Shown here piece by piece: positions 37,971 through 46,693 of a stretch of DNA of 64,000 nucleotides; the stretch's first letter is position 1; every line of letters begins with the position of its first letter. Location of the stretch: assembly GCF_013307435.2 (NCBI RefSeq), contig NZ_CP102845.1, forward strand, positions 4,028,001-4,092,000. Reading direction: 5' to 3'. The stretch is from Microvirga terrae (GTDB lineage: Bacteria; Pseudomonadota; Alphaproteobacteria; Rhizobiales; Beijerinckiaceae). The notes beneath the pieces were generated by a model. That model made no database searches, was not told where the DNA came from, and worked only from the letters and a program-made list of their open reading frames with translations. Both the position numbers and the translations under genes were made by a program.

Positions 37971-38014
37971 CGGAGAACTTTATGTCTGAGGGAGGAAGCG
38001 GATGGCAGCGGCGG

Positions 38015-38956
38015 TCACGCCGCCACGCCCCCGCCCTCGGTCTTCAGCCATGCCGCGCCGCAGGCCTTCGCCAGTTCGCGGACGCGCAGGATGTAGCTCT
38101 GGCGCTCGGTGACGGAGATCACCCCGCGGGCGTCGAGCAGGTTGAACACGTGGCTGGCCTTGATGCATTGGTCGTAGGCCGGCAGCGCCATCAGGTGGCG
38201 GTTGTCGTTGGAGTTAGGTCTCGGCTCGCCGGCCTCCAGGTACTTGCGGCAGGCGGCCTCCGCGTCGCGGAAGTGCCGGAACAGCATCTCCGTGTCAGCA
38301 TGTTCGAAGTTGTGGCGCGAATATTCCTGCTCGGCCTGGAGGAACACGTCCCCGTAGGTGACCTTCCGGTCGCCATCGAGCCCGTTGAAGTTGAGGTCGT
38401 AGATCGACTCGACGCCCTGCAGGTACATGGCGAGGCGCTCGAGGCCATAGGTCAGCTCGCCCGCCACCGGGGAGCATTCGAAGCCGGCTACCTGCTGGAA
38501 ATAGGTGAACTGCGACACCTCCATGCCGTCGCACCAGCATTCCCAGCCGAGGCCCCAGGCGCCCAGGGTCGGGCTCTCCCAGTCGTCCTCGACGAAGCGG
38601 ATGTCGTGGATGCTCGTGTCGATGCCGATGGCCTTGAGCGAGCCGAGATAGAGATCCTGCAGGTTCGGCGGGTTCGGTTTCAGGATCACCTGGAACTGGT
38701 AATAATGCTGAAGCCGGTTCGGGTTCTCGCCGTAGCGCCCGTCCTTGGGGCGGCGGGAGGGCTGGACATAGGCGGCGCGCCAGGGCCTGGGGCCCAAGGC
38801 CCGCAGGGTCGTGGCCGGGTGGAAGGTGCCTGCGCCGACCTCCATGTCGTAGGGCTGGAGGATGACGCAGCCCTGCTCCGCCCAGTAGCGCTGAAGCGTG
38901 AGGATCAGACCTTGGAAAGAGCGCGCAGGGTTCATGTGCGCGGGTTCGCTCGTCAT
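38015..38956 (-). CDS. glyQ: Glycine--tRNA ligase alpha subunit
   Basis: A 313-residue class II synthetase alpha chain forming glycyl-adenylate. Hallmarks: [18 protein letters not shown] near the N-terminus, [33 protein letters not shown] and [13 protein letters not shown]. Length is normal. It is first of the glyQ-glyS pair, downstream of the S49 peptidase gene on the same strand. Confidence 0.97.
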   Translation of the reverse strand: MTSEPAHMNPARSFQGLILTLQRYWAEQGCVILQPYDMEVGAGTFHPATTLRALGPRPWRAAYVQPSRRPKDGRYGENPNRLQHYYQFQVILKPNPPNLQDLYLGSLKAIGIDTSIHDIRFVEDDWESPTLGAWGLGWECWCDGMEVSQFTYFQQVAGFECSPVAGELTYGLERLAMYLQGVESIYDLNFNGLDGDRKVTYGDVFLQAEQEYSRHNFEHADTEMLFRHFRDAEAACRKYLEAGEPRPNSNDNRHLMALPAYDQCIKASHVFNLLDARGVISVTERQSYILRVRELAKACGAAWLKTEGGGVAA

Positions 38957-39073
38957 GTCGGCGTCCGGTTTGGCTTTGAAAAATGTCAGGCGAACCCTTG
39001 GGATGACGGGCCGCCCAAGTCAAGCACCGGGGTGTCCCGGCGAGTATTCCTGCAGCCGCTGGCCACTGCTCCC

Positions 39074-39958
39074 TTACAGCCCCAACCGCGCCCAGGCGGC
39101 CCGTTCTTCCAGGGCCCCGACGATCTCGCCGGGGTCGATCAGGCTGCTCTGTCCGAGCGAGCGCCGGCCGAGCAGGCGCCCCAGCAGCGGCGGGCGGGCC
39201 GGCTCGATCATGCGGAACTGCACCTTGTCGCCAAAGCGCTGGCGCAGGATGGTCCGGATGTCGCCTAACCCGTCGACGAGCCCGAGATCGAGCGCCTCCG
39301 CCCCGACCCAGAAGGCGCCGGAGAAGAGATCGTCGTAGGAATCGTTGAGCTTCTCGCCCCGGCGGTCGCGGACGAGCCCCACGAAAACCTCGTGGATCTG
39401 GCGCTGGAGCCCCTTCAGGCGCACCACGTCGTCCGGATTCTCGGGCCGGAACGGATCGAGCATCGCCTTGCTCTTGCCGGCCGTGTGGACCCGCCGCTCG
39501 ATGCCGATGCGCTCGATCAGCTCGTGGAACCCGAAGCTCGCCGACACCACTCCGATGGAGCCCACGATGGAGGCCGGGTCGGCGTAGATCTCGTCGGCCG
39601 CACAGGCGATCATGTAACCGCCGGAAGCCGCCGCATCCTCCACGAAGGCGATCACGGGGAGCTCCTTCTCCTCGGCAAAGGCCCGGATCCGCTTGAAGAT
39701 CAGGTGCGACTGGGCGGCCGAACCGCCCGGCGAGTTGATGACCAGCGCCACCGCCTTCGCGCCCGGCACCGAGAAGGCGCGCTCCAGCAAGGGCGCGACG
39801 CTTTGCATGGCCAGCCCCTGGCGCAGGGGCATCACGGCCCCGATCGGCCCCGAGAGGCGAACCACGGGCACGATGGGGTTGGGATAGGCGCGGTACTTGG
39901 CCGGAAGGAGGAATTGAAGACGAGCCGGGAGCATGGAGGAGAACGATGTTTGAGCCAT
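39074..39958 (-). CDS. S49-family (SppA/SohB-like) serine peptidase
   Basis: A 294-residue signal-peptide-peptidase-like enzyme. Catalytic Ser112 lies in DAAASGGYM and the likely Lys164 in AGKSKAMLDPF; INSPGGS (oxyanion region) is at 75-80. There is no clear N-terminal membrane helix, unlike E. coli SppA, so it may be peripheral or cytoplasmic. It opens the S49-glyQ-glyS run, a conserved order in the group, and is divergent from the Tyr-rich exported protein gene. Confidence 0.9.
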   Translation of the reverse strand: MAQTSFSSMLPARLQFLLPAKYRAYPNPIVPVVRLSGPIGAVMPLRQGLAMQSVAPLLERAFSVPGAKAVALVINSPGGSAAQSHLIFKRIRAFAEEKELPVIAFVEDAAASGGYMIACAADEIYADPASIVGSIGVVSASFGFHELIERIGIERRVHTAGKSKAMLDPFRPENPDDVVRLKGLQRQIHEVFVGLVRDRRGEKLNDSYDDLFSGAFWVGAEALDLGLVDGLGDIRTILRQRFGDKVQFRMIEPARPPLLGRLLGRRSLGQSSLIDPGEIVGALEERAAWARLGL

Positions 39959-40033
39959 GGCTGTTATCTAGGGTGCACGGCCCGGCTTCCCAAGATGAAC
40001 ATACCGTTAGGGAAATTGTCGGGCTGCGTTCAG

Positions 40034-40047
40034 TTAAGACCGATTAA
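40034..40047. promoter_or_regulatory. Paired TTAA motif (CtrA-like, imperfect)
   Basis: TTAA-GACCGA-TTAA lies in the divergent gap between the S49 gene and the Tyr-rich exported protein gene, 76 bases before the latter's ATG. It has the same 6-base TTAA spacing as the sites at 35612 and 58947 but lacks the flanking C bases. Confidence 0.25.
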
Positions 40048-40122
40048 ATCTTGATCATGGACAACAGCCCGGTCGTGACACCGTTTCACGCTGGTGTCTG
40101 GGCGGAGTTGAGGAGAGAATGA

Positions 40123-40443
40123 ATGCGTAAGCTGATGTTCGGCCTTCTTGGTTTTGCGGCCCTGAGCTTCGGGGCGCTGTCGGTTCAGCCGGCAGAAGCG
40201 CAACCCTATTACGGAGGCTACGGCTATCGGGGTCCCGCCGTGACGGTCCAGTACGGGCGCCCTTATTATGGCGGCCCGCGGTACGACCGCCCCTATTACG
40301 GACGCCCCTACGGGGCTTATCGCCCCGCCCGCGCGGTACGCCGCTGCTGGGTCGAGCCGCGGCGGGTGTGGAACGGCTACCGCTGGGTGCGCCGGCCGAT
40401 CGAGGTCTGCCGCACGGTCGGCAGACCTGGTTACCGCTGGTAA
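40123..40443 (+). CDS. Small exported Tyr/Gly/Arg-rich protein
   Basis: A 106-residue protein with a Sec signal peptide (1-26, cleavage likely at AEA-QPYY). The mature part is rich in Tyr, Gly, Pro and Arg in PYYG-type repeats, followed by a Trp/Arg region with two Cys (RRCWVEPRRVW and EVCRTVG) that could form a disulfide. Similar small proteins are common in Hyphomicrobiales and have no known function. A strong AGGAG site precedes the ATG at 40123. A terminator hairpin follows the stop. Confidence 0.85.
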   Translation: MRKLMFGLLGFAALSFGALSVQPAEAQPYYGGYGYRGPAVTVQYGRPYYGGPRYDRPYYGRPYGAYRPARAVRRCWVEPRRVWNGYRWVRRPIEVCRTVGRPGYRW

Positions 40444-40448
40444 ACTCG

Positions 40449-40470
40449 GAGGGCCCCCATCGGGGCCCTC
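40449..40470 (+). terminator. Hairpin terminator after the Tyr-rich protein gene
   Basis: GAGGGCCCC / GGGGCCCTC, a 9-bp GC stem with a four-base loop, six bases after the stop, followed by TCTCAT. The U-run is weak. It also precedes the end of the convergent methyltransferase gene. Confidence 0.6.
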
Positions 40471-40472
40471 TC

Positions 40473-41213
40473 TCATAGAAGGATGGCCTCTCCCCGGTGA
40501 AGAGCCTCCGCCTGTGGGGTGAAGCGGCCGTCCGGCCCGTTCAGGATCACCGGCGGCAGGATGCTCACGGGGGCCCGGCTGTCCTTGATCCCGGACAGGA
40601 GCAAGCGAATGGCCGGCCGGTCGGCGCTCGGATGCACGAAGCGGAGTTCCAGACCTCCGAGCCATTTCCCCAGAATCCGGAGACATTCGAGCGTCCGATC
40701 GGCCCGGTGGATCAGGACGAGCCGGCCTTTCGGCTTGAGAAGTCCCGTGCAAATCTTCAGCCAAGCGTCCAATCCGCCGGTGGGCAGCGCATGAGCAGCT
40801 GCCCGGCCGCGATCGGGCGAGATCCGCGCGTGACCCTCCTCGAGGAACGGCGGATTGGTGAGGACGAGATCGGCGCTCCCGAGCCTGAGACCTGCAGCCT
40901 CGCGGGAGGTCCTGTCGAGCACGTCCGCGACGGCGACCTCGCCCGCGACGCGGTTGTCCCGGCAGTTGCGGCGGCACAATTCGGCGAGGTGAGGATCCCG
41001 CTCCACGAAGACGAAGCGCGCAGCGTCCTGCCGCGCCGCCACCATGAGGCCGACGGCTCCGGTCGCCGCGCCCACATCCATTACCATGTCGCCGGGCCTC
41101 GCCTCGGCAGAGACTGCGAGCAGCACCGCATCGGTGCCGGCCCGGTGCCCCTTTTGCGGCTGCAGGAGGCGGACCCGCCCGTTCAGGAGGAGATCCTCCG
41201 TGATCTCAGCCAT
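40473..41213 (-). CDS. TrmN6-like tRNA adenine-N6 methyltransferase
   Basis: A 246-residue Rossmann-fold methyltransferase. The motif TNPPFLEEG is the (N/D)PPF/Y signature of N6-adenine or N5-glutamine methyltransferases, and the SAM loop is MDVGAATGAVGLM. The start LLNGRVRLLQPQKGHRAGTDAVLL is typical of TrmN6, which methylates A37 of tRNA-Val1 in E. coli. The ATG at 41213 overlaps the end of the DUF2007 gene by eight bases. The RNA target here is inferred. Confidence 0.88.
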   Translation of the reverse strand: MAEITEDLLLNGRVRLLQPQKGHRAGTDAVLLAVSAEARPGDMVMDVGAATGAVGLMVAARQDAARFVFVERDPHLAELCRRNCRDNRVAGEVAVADVLDRTSREAAGLRLGSADLVLTNPPFLEEGHARISPDRGRAAAHALPTGGLDAWLKICTGLLKPKGRLVLIHRADRTLECLRILGKWLGGLELRFVHPSADRPAIRLLLSGIKDSRAPVSILPPVILNGPDGRFTPQAEALHRGEAILL

Positions 41214-41430
41214 GTCGCAGCTCGCCCGCGAGCCCGGCTTCGGAGACAAGGCGGCGGGCCTGGGCCAGGTGATCCTCCGGCACGAGAATCCGGCGCGGAA
41301 AGGCGCCGGTCATACCCTCCAGGGCGCTCATGTGCATGTCTGCCACGAAAACCGGGATATTGGCGTTTTCCAGGAGGGATTGTAGGAAGCCGACCAGAAC
41401 GAGATCGCTGGTGCGGACGATTTCGACCAT
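41206..41430 (-). CDS. DUF2007 small protein
   Basis: A 74-residue protein starting MVEIVRTSDLVLVGFLQSLL, matching DUF2007 ('putative signal transducing protein', PII-like fold). Function is unknown. It overlaps the TrmN6-like gene by eight bases and is divergent from ispB; the DUF2007-TrmN6 pair next to a polyprenyl synthase is a stable order in Hyphomicrobiales. An in-frame upstream ATG exists but would add residues unlike the family. Confidence 0.85.
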   Translation of the reverse strand: MVEIVRTSDLVLVGFLQSLLENANIPVFVADMHMSALEGMTGAFPRRILVPEDHLAQARRLVSEAGLAGELRHG

Positions 41431-41544
41431 CGGCTTGAGATCCTTCCCCTGCGGTAAGCGTTTGCATTGCAGCATGGAAAGTGCCATGCCACGGTGACTG
41501 ATATTCCTACCGGCCAAGCCGGCCGGCAACCCGGGTAGTGAGAC

Positions 41545-42564
41545 GTGGGCGTCGTCGTTCCGTTCGAAGACAAGCATCCCGAGAAGAATGCGGGCATCGA
41601 GAAGCTCGTGTCCCTTGTGGCCTCCGACATGGAACGGGTCAATGCGATGATCCTGTCGCGGACGGGATCCGAGGTCACAATGATCCCGGAGGTGGCGAAC
41701 CATCTCATCTCCTCCGGCGGCAAGCGCCTTCGGCCCATGCTGACGCTCGCAACCGCCGGGCTCTCCGGCTATCAGGGCGACGGGCACGTGAAGCTCGCGG
41801 CCTCGGTCGAGTTCATGCACACCGCCACCCTCCTCCACGACGACGTGGTCGACGAGAGCGACATGCGCCGAGGCAAGATCGCCGCCCGAATCAAGTGGGG
41901 CAACGAGGCCAGCGTGCTCGTCGGCGACTTCCTGCTCGGACAGGCCTTCCGCATGATGGTGGAAGTGGGGTCACTGCGGGCGCTCGACATCCTGTCGGCG
42001 GCCGCAACGGTGATCGCCGAAGGCGAGGTGATGCAGCTCGCCGCCGCCAAGAACACCGAAACCACGGAGGACGAGTACCTCGCCGTGATTCGGGGCAAGA
42101 CGGCCGAGCTCTTCGCCGCCGCCTGCGAGGTGGGTCCGGTCATCGCCGGGCGCCCGAAGGCCGAGCAGGCCGCATGCCGCTCCTACGGGATGAATCTCGG
42201 GATCGCCTTCCAGCTCGTGGACGATGCTCTGGACTATGGCGGCAAGGCCGCCACACTCGGCAAGAACGTGGGCGACGATTTCCGCGAGGGCAAGATCACC
42301 CTGCCGGTGGTCCTGTCATTTCGGCGCGGCACCGACGAGGAGCGCGCCTTCTGGAAGCGCGTGCTCGAGCAGGGTGAGATCGAGGACGCGGATCTCGAGC
42401 AGGCCATCGCCATCATGCGCCGGCACCGGGCCCTCGAGGACACCGTCGAGCGGGCCCGGCACTACGGCGCCATGGCCCGCGACGCCCTCGCGCTCTTCCC
42501 GTCGAGCCCGATGAAGCAGGCCCTGCTCGACGCGGTCGATTTCTGCATCGCCCGGGCCTATTGA
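41545..42564 (+). CDS. ispB: Long-chain polyprenyl diphosphate synthase
   Basis: A 339-residue trans-prenyl transferase. The first Asp-rich motif is LLHDDVVDESD, the second LVDDALDYGG, and GGKRLRPML and DFREGKITLPVV are also typical. Small residues before the first motif fit a long-chain (C40-C50) product for ubiquinone. GTG 41545 is the likely start. It uses the isoprenoid units made by dxs and ispE in this window. Chain length is inferred, so the symbol is tentative. Confidence 0.92.
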   Translation: MGVVVPFEDKHPEKNAGIEKLVSLVASDMERVNAMILSRTGSEVTMIPEVANHLISSGGKRLRPMLTLATAGLSGYQGDGHVKLAASVEFMHTATLLHDDVVDESDMRRGKIAARIKWGNEASVLVGDFLLGQAFRMMVEVGSLRALDILSAAATVIAEGEVMQLAAAKNTETTEDEYLAVIRGKTAELFAAACEVGPVIAGRPKAEQAACRSYGMNLGIAFQLVDDALDYGGKAATLGKNVGDDFREGKITLPVVLSFRRGTDEERAFWKRVLEQGEIEDADLEQAIAIMRRHRALEDTVERARHYGAMARDALALFPSSPMKQALLDAVDFCIARAY

Positions 42565-42579
42565 GCGGACACTCTGCCG

Positions 42580-45231
42580 TCAGACGAAGAGGAAATCCTT
42601 GAAGGAGATCTCGCCGCCGATCTTCTTATCATAGGTCACGGTGGCGATCTCCAGGGCCTTCTGCTTCGTGCCCGCGCCGTCCGCATCGAAGAACAGCTTG
42701 TAGGTCTTGCCATTCACCTTTTTGGCGATGAAGAAGTCGTTCCGATCCGTGGCCTTATCGAACGTGAACCAGCCCTTCCTGATCGTGACCGCATGGTCGA
42801 GCGAGGCGTTCTTGCCCCTTAGGTACTTGGCGATGGTCGCGTTGCCGAAGGCGGCATCGTCGAAGTAGAACGCATCGTATTTGAACTGAGCATCCTTCAC
42901 CGAATCGGTGTGGCTCTTATAGTTGCTCTTAGTCACCTTGATGTCGAACAGGAATGCGTCCTTGTTCGGGTCCATCCGGCTCCATTTGCCGCCGGCGAGC
43001 GTGTCCCTGCCGGCCCCGCCCGAGAGGATGTCACCGCCGCTGTCGCCGGTGAGCGTGTCGGCGCCCACACCGCCGAACAAGCGATCGTGACCTGCTCCGC
43101 CACCGAGCGTGTCATTGCCTCCGCCACCATAGAACACGTCGTCGGCCGCGCTGCCTGCGGTCTTCTCCGGATCTTCGTTGGTGACATGTACCACGAGGTC
43201 CTTGGCGTAGGTTGCCCCGCCCTTGTCTGTCACCTGCACGGTGAGCTTGTGCGAGGAGGCCTGCTCATGATCGAGCCTGAAGCCGTCAGCCACCAGCAGC
43301 CTGTTGCCTTCGATCGTGAACCGCCCGTCCGGGTTGACGATGGCGAAGCTATGCGTTTCGTCCTCATCGATGTCCGCGGCTGACAGCGTGCCAATGAACG
43401 TTCCGGCCTTGGCGAGTTCGGCCACCGCCGGGTTGCTCAGCATGATGTTGCTTGGGGCATTGTCGCTGTCATCGTTGAGGATCGTGCCGTTCGCGCTCCC
43501 GGTCCCGATGGCTCCGCCGACGCCTGCCCCGTAGAGTTCGACCGTGAAGGTCTCGTCCGCCTCGAAGAGGAGATCGCCCCGAACCTTCACGGTGATCGTC
43601 TGCTCGGTCACCCCCGTTGCCATGGAAATCTCGCCGGTCATGACGGCAAAGTCGTTGGCCCTGACGGAGCCGGCGGGAAGCTGCACACGCCATTTGACGC
43701 TGCCATCGCCCACGTCGCTGGAGCGGGTGATCTTGAAAGTGAAATCGGTGGTGACGCCTTCGGATCCCTCGCGCCTGCTGGCCTGAACGGCCGCGACCGA
43801 GAAGACGCTCTCCGGAGGCGTTCCGCCGATGTCATCCAGATCCACGGTCTGGTCAGAAAAGCTCGCCTTCTCCACGTTGCGGAGTTCGTCGGTGCCGTCT
43901 CCGTTCTGACGGGTGTCCTTCACAATGTATTGGCCAGCGCCGAACGCGTAGATCCTGTAATCCGCGCGGGCGCCGGAAAAGACCGCCGTGTCCTCAGCCG
44001 CTTCGCCATCGAGAACATCGTCGCCTAGGCCGCCATTGAGCCGATCATTTCCGGCGCCGCCCCAAAGAACGTCGTTCCCGCCGGCGCCGTTCAGAGTATC
44101 GTTGTGATAACCGCCATCGAGCCTGTCGGTGACATTCGTTCCGTTCCAGACGAGCCCCGTCGTGTGAGCCGGGCCGGAGTAATGCGTGGTGACCGTGACG
44201 TTCGCTGGCTTCCGTTGCGTGGTATAGTCCGTCCACGGCACGTTCCGCTCCACCATCGGGTTTTCGAAGGAGTAGTAGCTCCAGAGAAACGAACCGGCGA
44301 GCCAGCGGCCGCCATAGTTCTCCATGACTTTGAAGAGAGCCTCGTAGCAGTCGACCTGCTCCTGGGGATCGTATGTGCCGCTGCCGCCGAACACGCCTGG
44401 GTCCTTGTTGGCCCCATCCATGCTCTTGTAGCCGACCTCGGTGAACAGCACCTGCTTGCCGTATTGCTCTGAGAGCGCCTTGTAATAGTCGACGACGGAC
44501 TTGCCCCCGTGCAGGGTGTCGCGGACCCACGAATTGAAATGCGGCTTCACCCAGGCGTCGACGATCTGGTCGACGGTCGGATTGTTAATCTCCGAGGACG
44601 GGATGTAGGCGTCGACGCCGATGAAGTCGACCTTGTCCCAGAAGCCGACCTTCTGCACCGTGTCGTAGGTCGCCGCGTAGGTGACCTTGCCGGAATAGAC
44701 GGCGCGCACGGCATCGATGATCTCGCCCCATTTCTGCGTGTATGTCTTGCCGTCGCTGCAGGTCTTGGCCGGGTCGATCATGCTGTTCATTTCGGTGCCG
44801 ACGCAGATCATCTCCGCGCCGGCCACCTGAGCCACCTTGGCGTATTCGACCATCATGGCCTTGTAGCTGGCGAACCAAGCCTTGGGGTCGGTGGGTGCGA
44901 ATTCCGCGCGCCAGACGCGATCACTCGTCTCCACGTGCGGCTTGAGCACGACCTTGAGGCCGCGGTTCTTGGCCGCCAGAACGGACTGCTTCACCTGCTC
45001 GAAGGTGTCGCTCTCGTTGTCCCAGGGATTGTTCGGATCTCCGAGGTGCAGTTCCACCGCGTTGCTGAACTTGTTAGCCTGGAAGAAGTTGGGGATGATC
45101 GTGACGGTGTTGGCGCCGGTCGCCACGATCTGGTTCATCGCCTTCAGGCCCGTCCCTGCGAGAATCTGTCCACCCCAGTAGGACGGCTGCGTGATGCCTT
45201 CCCACTCGAAGATCTGGCCGGGGCTGCTCAT
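42580..45231 (-). CDS. RTX protein with glycosidase-like TIM-barrel, Calx-beta and cadherin-like domains
   Basis: 883 residues without a Sec signal. Residues 1-350 look like a GH113-type TIM barrel: candidate acid/base Glu147 in VGTEMNS and nucleophile Glu265 in FTEVGYKS, plus GVDAYIP. Next come RTX repeats (about 372-410), a Calx-beta-like domain (475-588, ending ILNDD), a cadherin-like domain (592-688), a second RTX block (694-748) and a C-terminal cassette ending KDFLFV. It is probably exported by a type I system and may cut mannan-like polysaccharide; activity is inferred. It lies between ispB and nlpA-like genes, breaking an otherwise conserved block. AGGAG precedes the ATG at 45231. Confidence 0.82.
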   Translation of the reverse strand: MSSPGQIFEWEGITQPSYWGGQILAGTGLKAMNQIVATGANTVTIIPNFFQANKFSNAVELHLGDPNNPWDNESDTFEQVKQSVLAAKNRGLKVVLKPHVETSDRVWRAEFAPTDPKAWFASYKAMMVEYAKVAQVAGAEMICVGTEMNSMIDPAKTCSDGKTYTQKWGEIIDAVRAVYSGKVTYAATYDTVQKVGFWDKVDFIGVDAYIPSSEINNPTVDQIVDAWVKPHFNSWVRDTLHGGKSVVDYYKALSEQYGKQVLFTEVGYKSMDGANKDPGVFGGSGTYDPQEQVDCYEALFKVMENYGGRWLAGSFLWSYYSFENPMVERNVPWTDYTTQRKPANVTVTTHYSGPAHTTGLVWNGTNVTDRLDGGYHNDTLNGAGGNDVLWGGAGNDRLNGGLGDDVLDGEAAEDTAVFSGARADYRIYAFGAGQYIVKDTRQNGDGTDELRNVEKASFSDQTVDLDDIGGTPPESVFSVAAVQASRREGSEGVTTDFTFKITRSSDVGDGSVKWRVQLPAGSVRANDFAVMTGEISMATGVTEQTITVKVRGDLLFEADETFTVELYGAGVGGAIGTGSANGTILNDDSDNAPSNIMLSNPAVAELAKAGTFIGTLSAADIDEDETHSFAIVNPDGRFTIEGNRLLVADGFRLDHEQASSHKLTVQVTDKGGATYAKDLVVHVTNEDPEKTAGSAADDVFYGGGGNDTLGGGAGHDRLFGGVGADTLTGDSGGDILSGGAGRDTLAGGKWSRMDPNKDAFLFDIKVTKSNYKSHTDSVKDAQFKYDAFYFDDAAFGNATIAKYLRGKNASLDHAVTIRKGWFTFDKATDRNDFFIAKKVNGKTYKLFFDADGAGTKQKALEIATVTYDKKIGGEISFKDFLFV

Positions 45232-45430
45232 GACTCGGGGCTCCTGCTCTTGAAGACTGACGGCTGGCGTGAAGCTACCAGCCGAATCATGAGTTACTTT
45301 ATAACAAGTCGCAGGCGGCGCGTCTTTCAGCCGAATGGATGAGCGCGTCTATGTCGCGTCCCAGACGCAGGGCCGAACGGCTTAGGCTCTGAACGCATAA
45401 CCGGTGTGTTCTTTTTACAGAACAATTTGG

Positions 45431-45458
45431 TTGACTTAAAAGCCGGCAGGGCTACAAA
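45431..45458 (+). promoter_or_regulatory. Candidate sigma-70 promoter toward the MetQ-like gene
   Basis: TTGACT (45431-45436), 16 bases, TACAAA (45453-45458). The gene start is about 290 bases downstream, implying a long leader. Confidence 0.35.
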
Positions 45459-45704
45459 GATCCCGTCTCGCGGCGGCTCCGGCCACAGTGAGACCGCGGA
45501 GATTTGAGACGAGCAGCTTGCCCCGCGTCATCAAAGGCTAAAGCGCCACGAGCGGCCTCCGCCTCGTGGTTCACGAGGATCGATCGGTTATGACGCGCTG
45601 CACTTCCATGACGGCATCCCTGCCCCTTCCTCGGCCTCTTCAGGCTGAGCGGTGTTGTCGCTGCGCGGCCTGATCGTTCTCGAACAAAAGCCCCGAACCA
45701 CATG

Positions 45705-45727
45705 TCCGGCTTCGAGTTGAAGCCCGG
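45705..45727 (+). other. Hairpin in the leader of the MetQ-like gene
   Basis: TCCGGCTTC pairs with GAAGCCCGGA (one bulged C) about 28 bases before the ATG. It could affect translation. It does not match any riboswitch consensus I know. Confidence 0.35.
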
Positions 45728-45754
45728 ACGCACTTTGCCCGAAAGGTAGACCCC

Positions 45755-46561
45755 ATGTCCGTTTTCACCCGCCGCGCCCTCCTGTCCGCGACCGTCGCGC
45801 TCGGTGCCGCACTGGCCGCCGCGCTGCCGGCCGCCGCCCAGCAGAAGAGCATCAAGGTCGGCGTCATGTCCGGGGCCGAGGAAGAGGTCGCGCAGGTCGT
45901 CAAGAAGGTCGCGGCCACCAAGGGCCTGAATGTCGAGCTCGTGCCCTTCTCCGACTACGCTCTCGTCAACGAGGCCTTGGAGCGCAAGGACCTCGACGCC
46001 AATGCCTTCCAGCACAAGCCCTATCTCGACGCGCAGATCGCCGCCCGGGGCTACAAGATCGTTCCCGTCGGCTTCACCTTCGTTCAGCCGATCGGCCTCT
46101 ACTCCACCAAGGTAAAGGCCGTCGCCGACCTGCCCAAGGGCGCCAAGATCGGCATTCCGAACGATCCGAGCAACGGCGGCCGCGCGCTCAACCTGCTGGC
46201 CGCTGAAGGCCTGATCAAGATCAAGGAGGGCCAGGGCCTGTCGCCGAGCCTCCTCGACATCGCCGAGAACCCGAAGGGCATCAAGTTCTCAGAGCTCGAC
46301 GCCGCGCAGCTGCCCCGCGCCCTGCCCGACCTCGACGCGGCGGTGATCAACACCGACCATGCGCTCAATGCGGGCCTCGACATCCGCAAGGACACGATCG
46401 CGGTCGAGAAGCGCGAGGGCAACCCCTATGCCAACTTCGTGGCCGCTCGCCAGGGCGACAACCGTGCGGAGATCAAGACCTTCGTGGAATCCTACCAGTC
46501 CCCCGAGGTCGCCAAGTTCCTGGAAGAGCGCTTCAAGGGCGCTATCATCCCGGCCTGGTAA
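45755..46561 (+). CDS. MetQ/NlpA-family ABC substrate-binding protein
   Basis: A 268-residue periplasmic binding protein. The leader (TRRALLSATVALGAALAAAL, cleavage likely after AAAQQ) carries twin Arg and has no lipobox Cys, so it is soluble rather than lipid-anchored. NlpA/MetQ features: KVGVMSGAEEEVAQ, NAFQHKPYLD, PIGLYSTKV, IGIPNDPSNGGRALNLL and VINTDHALNAGLD. Relatives bind methionine or other small amino acids. No metN or metI gene is adjacent, so its transporter is elsewhere. Confidence 0.92.
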   Translation: MSVFTRRALLSATVALGAALAAALPAAAQQKSIKVGVMSGAEEEVAQVVKKVAATKGLNVELVPFSDYALVNEALERKDLDANAFQHKPYLDAQIAARGYKIVPVGFTFVQPIGLYSTKVKAVADLPKGAKIGIPNDPSNGGRALNLLAAEGLIKIKEGQGLSPSLLDIAENPKGIKFSELDAAQLPRALPDLDAAVINTDHALNAGLDIRKDTIAVEKREGNPYANFVAARQGDNRAEIKTFVESYQSPEVAKFLEERFKGAIIPAW

Positions 46562-46592
46562 GCCGCTGCCGCGCTCTCCCATTCTTCGCCAT

Positions 46593-46680
46593 GTGATGGC
46601 CGGCCTCAAGCCGGCCATCCTCGTTCGAAGAGCGCTGCGTCTCAGGGGATCGGGATCACCGGCCCAGGGCCGGTGACGAC
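46593..46680 (-). repeat. Composite palindromic element, orientation B
   Basis: GTGATGGCCGG hairpin left, GGGATCACCGG hairpin right, between convergent nlpA-like and ispE genes. It is more diverged than most copies. Confidence 0.82.
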
Positions 46681-46693
46681 GTCGAGACGCGAT

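Larger units (their letters stand above)
45232..45754. other. 523-base divergent intergenic region
   Basis: No convincing gene is seen. It is AT-richer than its surroundings between 45290 and 45460 and carries no copy of the palindromic element. It holds an inverted repeat GTTCT-N6-AGAAC (45408-45423), a possible promoter at 45431-45458 and a hairpin at 45705-45727. Regulation of the RTX glycosidase and/or the binding protein gene is likely. Confidence 0.6.

Noticed and set aside
45408..45423. A LexA box at GTTCT-N6-AGAAC
   Set aside because: It is an inverted rather than direct GTTC repeat and does not have the GTTC-N7-GTTC form used in alphaproteobacteria.
45600..45754. A SAM-II or other methionine riboswitch upstream of the MetQ-like gene
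   Set aside because: I looked for the conserved SAM-II pseudoknot sequence pattern and did not find it; only a plain bulged hairpin is present.
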